Positions 61,445 through 64,000 of a DNA stretch of 64,000 nt are shown piece by piece (position 1 is the first letter of the stretch; each line of letters opens with the position of its first letter). The translations under genes and the position numbers were made by a program. Below the pieces are notes generated by a model. It was not told where the DNA came from, did no database searches, and was given only the letters and a program-made list of their open reading frames with translations. The DNA comes from an uncultured Acetobacteroides sp. (GTDB taxonomy: Bacteria > Bacteroidota > Bacteroidia > Bacteroidales > ZOR0009), in the NCBI RefSeq assembly GCF_963678165.1, contig NZ_OY782755.1, positions 1,922,001 through 1,986,000 on the forward strand. The letters are read 5' to 3'.

Positions 61445-62140
61445 CTATCCATGTCGCGAAATTTCTTCTAGCGCCTCATGTTTTAGTATGGTTATGTTTT
61501 TATCGTCGAGTGCAACGATTTTATCCTTTTCGAATGATTTGAGGATTTTTACGGCATTCTCAGTTGAGATGCCTGCAAATTCAGCGATATCCTTACGGGT
61601 AAGTAGCCCAAATACTTCAATGTTTTCCACTCTTATGCTGTTTAGGTAGAGTAGCGTTTCTGCCATTCTTCCGTTCATCTGCTTGTACATCAAGGTTCGT
61701 ATGGTGTCGAAAAGAATGGAGTTTTGTCCGCAGTATCGCTTTATGATGTTAACGGCAAATTCTCCGTTGCTCCGAGAAACCTTCATGATGCTGCTGTTCT
61801 CAATAAGAAATGCCTGAACATCGGTTAGGGCAACCGTAGAGTAGCTGTAGGTATTTTTGGTAAATACTGATGATAAGCCCACAAACTCACCGGGTGTAAC
61901 CATTCTTAGGCTGTAACTTTTTGTTCCATCCCCTTCGATGTGCTGCTTGGCAATGCCGCTTACAATAAATAGGACGTAGGTGGCAAATGCTCCTTGCTTG
62001 GTAAGGTTTTCTCCTTTGCGAAAGAGTACCTGCGTTTTGCTGCTTCTGATTAGTTCAACCTCCTCTGTATTTAGCTTCTGAAAACAGGGGGCTTGTATGT
62101 TGCAAACGTATTCGCTATCATTTTCTAGGATAGTTTTCAT
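61445..62140 (-). CDS. Crp/Fnr-family transcriptional regulator
   Basis: A 231-residue protein: cyclic-nucleotide-binding-like domain (about 20-130, with RKGENLTKQG and PGEFVGLSSVFTKN), a dimer helix, and a winged helix C-terminal domain (LLTRKDIAEFAGISTENAVK). There are cysteines at 13, 19 and 137; the N-terminal CxxxxxC pair recalls FNR but the full four-cysteine set is not present, so oxygen sensing by a [4Fe-4S] cluster is possible yet unproven. It is divergent from the thioredoxin-DUF302 pair, with an FNR-like palindrome in the shared gap. Confidence 0.9.
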   Translation of the reverse strand: MKTILENDSEYVCNIQAPCFQKLNTEEVELIRSSKTQVLFRKGENLTKQGAFATYVLFIVSGIAKQHIEGDGTKSYSLRMVTPGEFVGLSSVFTKNTYSYSTVALTDVQAFLIENSSIMKVSRSNGEFAVNIIKRYCGQNSILFDTIRTLMYKQMNGRMAETLLYLNSIRVENIEVFGLLTRKDIAEFAGISTENAVKILKSFEKDKIVALDDKNITILKHEALEEISRHG

Positions 62141-62187
62141 GACATGCTGCTTTTGTCCTGTAAAGGTAGAATAAATCAGTAAAATGG

Positions 62188-62201
62188 TTGATAAAGATCA
62201 G
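62188..62201. promoter_or_regulatory. FNR/CRP-like operator between crp and thioredoxin genes
   Basis: TTGATAAAGATCAG matches the FNR consensus TTGATnnnnATCAA at nine of ten fixed positions. It is 48 bases from the regulator's start codon and about 82 bases upstream of the predicted transcription start of the thioredoxin gene, so autoregulation and control of the thioredoxin-DUF302 genes are both possible. Confidence 0.6.
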
Positions 62202-62233
62202 TTCGTACATTGGCATATGCGAGTTTTTGCTTG

Positions 62234-62264
62234 TTGATTGGGGGATGGCATTCTTGTATCTTTG
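62234..62264 (+). promoter_or_regulatory. Bacteroidota-type promoter of the thioredoxin-DUF302 operon
   Basis: TTG at 62234-62236 and -7 box TATCTTTG at 62257-62264, 20 bases apart. It rules out the ORF start at 62210; the leader before ATG 62342 is about 70 bases. Confidence 0.7.
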
Positions 62265-62341
62265 TTATACGATCGCCTTTTGAGGTTGTGAGTTGTAAAT
62301 TGTTAGTTCTAAATGTAAGGCCATATTTATTAGGTGTGACA

Positions 62342-62641
62342 ATGAAGGAGAATTTTAGTTCTATAATTCAATCAGACAGGCCAGTGCTGGTCGACTTTTT
62401 TGCTGAATGGTGTAGCCCTTGCAAGATGCAGGCTCCCATTCTTAAGGAGGTTGCTGCCGAAATGGGTGATGCAGTTCGCATCATTAAAATTGATGTAGAC
62501 AAAAATCCGCAGGTGGCTGCTGATTATCAAGTTCGGGGCGTTCCAACATTAATGATATTTAGAGAAGGCAAGGTGCTGTGGCGTCAATCTGGCGTGCAGT
62601 CTAAACCGCAACTCGTATCAATATTAAGTAACTATAGGTAG
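62342..62641 (+). CDS. Thioredoxin (short, 99 residues)
   Basis: The start ATG 62342 is set by the promoter and by homology; the open frame extends upstream. The active site is FFAEWCSPCKMQAP (CSPC), with cis-proline in VRGVPTLMIF. It is cytoplasmic and of minimal thioredoxin size. Three bases separate its stop from the DUF302 gene. The divergent Crp/Fnr regulator and the palindrome at 62188 suggest redox or oxygen control. Confidence 0.93.
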   Translation: MKENFSSIIQSDRPVLVDFFAEWCSPCKMQAPILKEVAAEMGDAVRIIKIDVDKNPQVAADYQVRGVPTLMIFREGKVLWRQSGVQSKPQLVSILSNYR

Positions 62642-62644
62642 CTT

Positions 62645-63040
62645 ATGAACTATGCATTTCAGACAACCGTAAATGCCTCATTCGATAGAACTGTGCAGCT
62701 TGCAGTTGAGGCATTAGAATCCGAAGGCTTTGGTATAGTATCACAACTGGATCTGGATAAGAAGTTTAAGAATGTTTTGGGAAAGGAGTTTAAGCGTTAC
62801 ACCATCTTGGGCGCTTGTATGCCTTCGTATGCCTATCAGGCAGTATCTGAAGAAGAACTAATTGGGCTCCTCCTTCCTTGTAATTTGGTAGTTATCGAGA
62901 GGGATGACGAATCTACACTAGTTGCTTCCATTAATCCGGAGGTTACGATGCAATCGGTCCAAAATTCTACGCTTATTCCTCTTGCTGCCGATGTTGCTGC
63001 TAAGCTGCAAAAGGTGATAAGTGTTTTAGGTCGCACTTAA
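62645..63040 (+). CDS. DUF302 domain protein
   Basis: A 131-residue protein of the DUF302 family (YAFQTTVNASFDRTVQLAVE opening, then LGACMPSYAYQAV and LLLPCNLVVIERD). The fold is alpha/beta with unknown chemistry; members often occur beside thioredoxins and sulfur-related transporters. Two cysteines (about 60 and 79) lie in the conserved blocks. It follows the thioredoxin gene by three bases and is probably co-translated with it. A bidirectional terminator follows. Confidence 0.9.
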   Translation: MNYAFQTTVNASFDRTVQLAVEALESEGFGIVSQLDLDKKFKNVLGKEFKRYTILGACMPSYAYQAVSEEELIGLLLPCNLVVIERDDESTLVASINPEVTMQSVQNSTLIPLAADVAAKLQKVISVLGRT

Positions 63041-63058
63041 TAGCGATTCTAATAGAGA

Positions 63059-63092
63059 AAAGGCTGATTCAATTTATGAATCAGCCTTTTTT
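63059..63092. terminator. Bidirectional terminator
   Basis: Perfect stem AAAGGCTGATTC / GAATCAGCCTTT with loop AATTTAT, flanked by A and T runs, between the convergent DUF302 and permease genes. Confidence 0.88.
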
Positions 63093-63093
63093 C

Positions 63094-64000
63094 TTAGTCT
63101 TTTTTCTCGGCTTCCGCTTTTCTAATCTTAGAGTGCTTAATGCCGTAGGTGAAGTATATAATAAAACCTAATCCCATCCACACAAATAAACGAATCCAAG
63201 TAACAACAGGTAGCGATAGCATCATGGAAACGCATACCAAAATCCCCAAAATGGGAACAAGCGGAACAAGTGGTGTTCTGAATGTTCGAGGGGCATCTGG
63301 CATTCTTTTGCGCATTATGATGATACCAATGGAAACAAGAACAAAGGCAAACAGCGTACCTATACTTACCATGTGGCCGAGGTCTGATATGTTGACAAAT
63401 CCTGCCAGTAGGCTGGTAAATACTGCAAAAAACAGATTGTTCTTGTATGGCGTATGGAACTTAGGATGTACTGATGAAAATACCTTTGGAAGAAGCCCAT
63501 CCTTTGACATTGAGTAGAAGATACGCGATTGTCCGAGGAGCATTACCAGCATTACCGATGTAAAACCTGCTAGTATGGCGAAAATGATTGTTTGCTGTAA
63601 CCAAGCGTATGGTGTATTGGCAATGGCTACGGCAACAGGTGCCGCGCTTCCCTTAAAGTCGGTATAGTTGGCCAACCCTGTCATTACGTAAGCGAAGACT
63701 ATGTAGAGAATGGTGCTTATTATTAGTGAGCCAAGAATACCAATTGGCATATCCTTTTTCGGGTTTTTACTTTCCTGTGCGGCTGTCGAAACGGCATCGA
63801 AGCCTATGTATGCAAAGAAGACAACTGCCGCACCTCTAAGTATACCTGACCATCCAAAGTGTCCCCACTCTCCGGTGTTTTGTGGAATGTATGGGTGGTA
63901 GTTTTCGGGATTGATGTAGTTCCAGCCAACTGCAATGAATACGAGTACAACGGCTACCTTAAGGGCTACCAGCAGTGCATTCATAAAGGCAGACTCCTTC
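63094..64000 (-). CDS. APC-family amino acid permease, C-terminal part (cut by window edge)
   Basis: The frame stays open to the right edge, so the N-terminal third is missing; the ATG at 63984 is internal, with the codons before it reading ESAF in a pattern typical of the loop before a membrane segment. The visible 300 residues have about eight membrane segments and family blocks VVFFAYIGFDAVSTAAQESK then NPKKDMPIGILGS, and GQSRIFYSMSKDGLLPKVF. This is the cationic amino acid transporter type of the APC superfamily (YfnA-like). It takes up amino acids with protons; substrate unknown. Confidence 0.92.
   Translation of the reverse strand, partial: KESAFMNALLVALKVAVVLVFIAVGWNYINPENYHPYIPQNTGEWGHFGWSGILRGAAVVFFAYIGFDAVSTAAQESKNPKKDMPIGILGSLIISTILYIVFAYVMTGLANYTDFKGSAAPVAVAIANTPYAWLQQTIIFAILAGFTSVMLVMLLGQSRIFYSMSKDGLLPKVFSSVHPKFHTPYKNNLFFAVFTSLLAGFVNISDLGHMVSIGTLFAFVLVSIGIIIMRKRMPDAPRTFRTPLVPLVPILGILVCVSMMLSLPVVTWIRLFVWMGLGFIIYFTYGIKHSKIRKAEAEKKD

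Overview
The window looks like a chromosomal segment of a fermentative, probably anaerobic member of the Bacteroidota (order Bacteroidales likely). The evidence is: Bacteroidota-type promoters (a -7 box of the form TAnnTTTG with a TTG about 20 bases upstream), a TonB-dependent receptor with a carboxypeptidase-regulatory N-terminus, the DUF5689, DUF4493, DUF4293 and DUF3857 families, the Bacteroidota form of LptD, Rex, rubredoxin, and maturases for an [FeFe]-hydrogenase. The species cannot be fixed from the sequence alone; a hydrogen-producing Rikenellaceae-like organism would fit. No rRNA, tRNA, phage, transposase or CRISPR array was seen.

Layout. 1-1.2 kb: the start of a secreted M6-like protease (cut by the window edge) and an unknown helical protein. 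1.6-9.3 kb: an outer-membrane locus with a TonB receptor, a tandem DUF5689 lipoprotein, a small lipoprotein, a secreted endonuclease I and a divergent NUC1-type lipoprotein nuclease, read here as a nucleic-acid scavenging locus. 9.3-16.6 kb: hydrogen/redox module with a PP2C phosphatase, a sensory [FeFe]-hydrogenase-like PAS protein, Rex, a small hydrogenase-system regulator, HydG and HydE; HydF and a catalytic hydrogenase are not here. 16.7-24.7 kb: RidA and LptD, divergent from amidase and MlaD, then DnaA and CysQ. 24.9-40.5 kb: housekeeping genes, including PepD, a short rubredoxin gene, PyrB/PyrI, YigZ, a DMT exporter, a TlpA-like protein, a YyaL-type thioredoxin-domain protein, a class IV aminotransferase, YafV amidase, a hotdog thioesterase and an M3 peptidase. 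40.5-49 kb: TauE/SafE permease, a lone Cas6, a CobW GTPase, an RluA-type pseudouridine synthase and two tandem DUF3857/transglutaminase proteins. 49-53.3 kb: accessory region with a long imperfect inverted repeat and three AT-rich same-strand genes, each bounded by attC-like folded elements. 53.4-64 kb: a GldN-like secreted protein, thioredoxin genes, a dipeptide epimerase, a two-component pair, a Crp/Fnr regulator divergent from thioredoxin-DUF302, and an amino-acid permease cut by the right edge.

Two patterns stand out. First, five intergenic repeat arrays (1.3, 15.2, 27.8, 37.3 and 50.4 kb) have mostly different sequences but all have a period of 21 or 42 bp, which is a whole number of helical turns and of codons; two of them share one 42-bp consensus with an internal hairpin. 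Second, the genes at 51-53.2 kb look like a cassette array lacking an integrase. Both are read directly from the sequence, but their function is inference.
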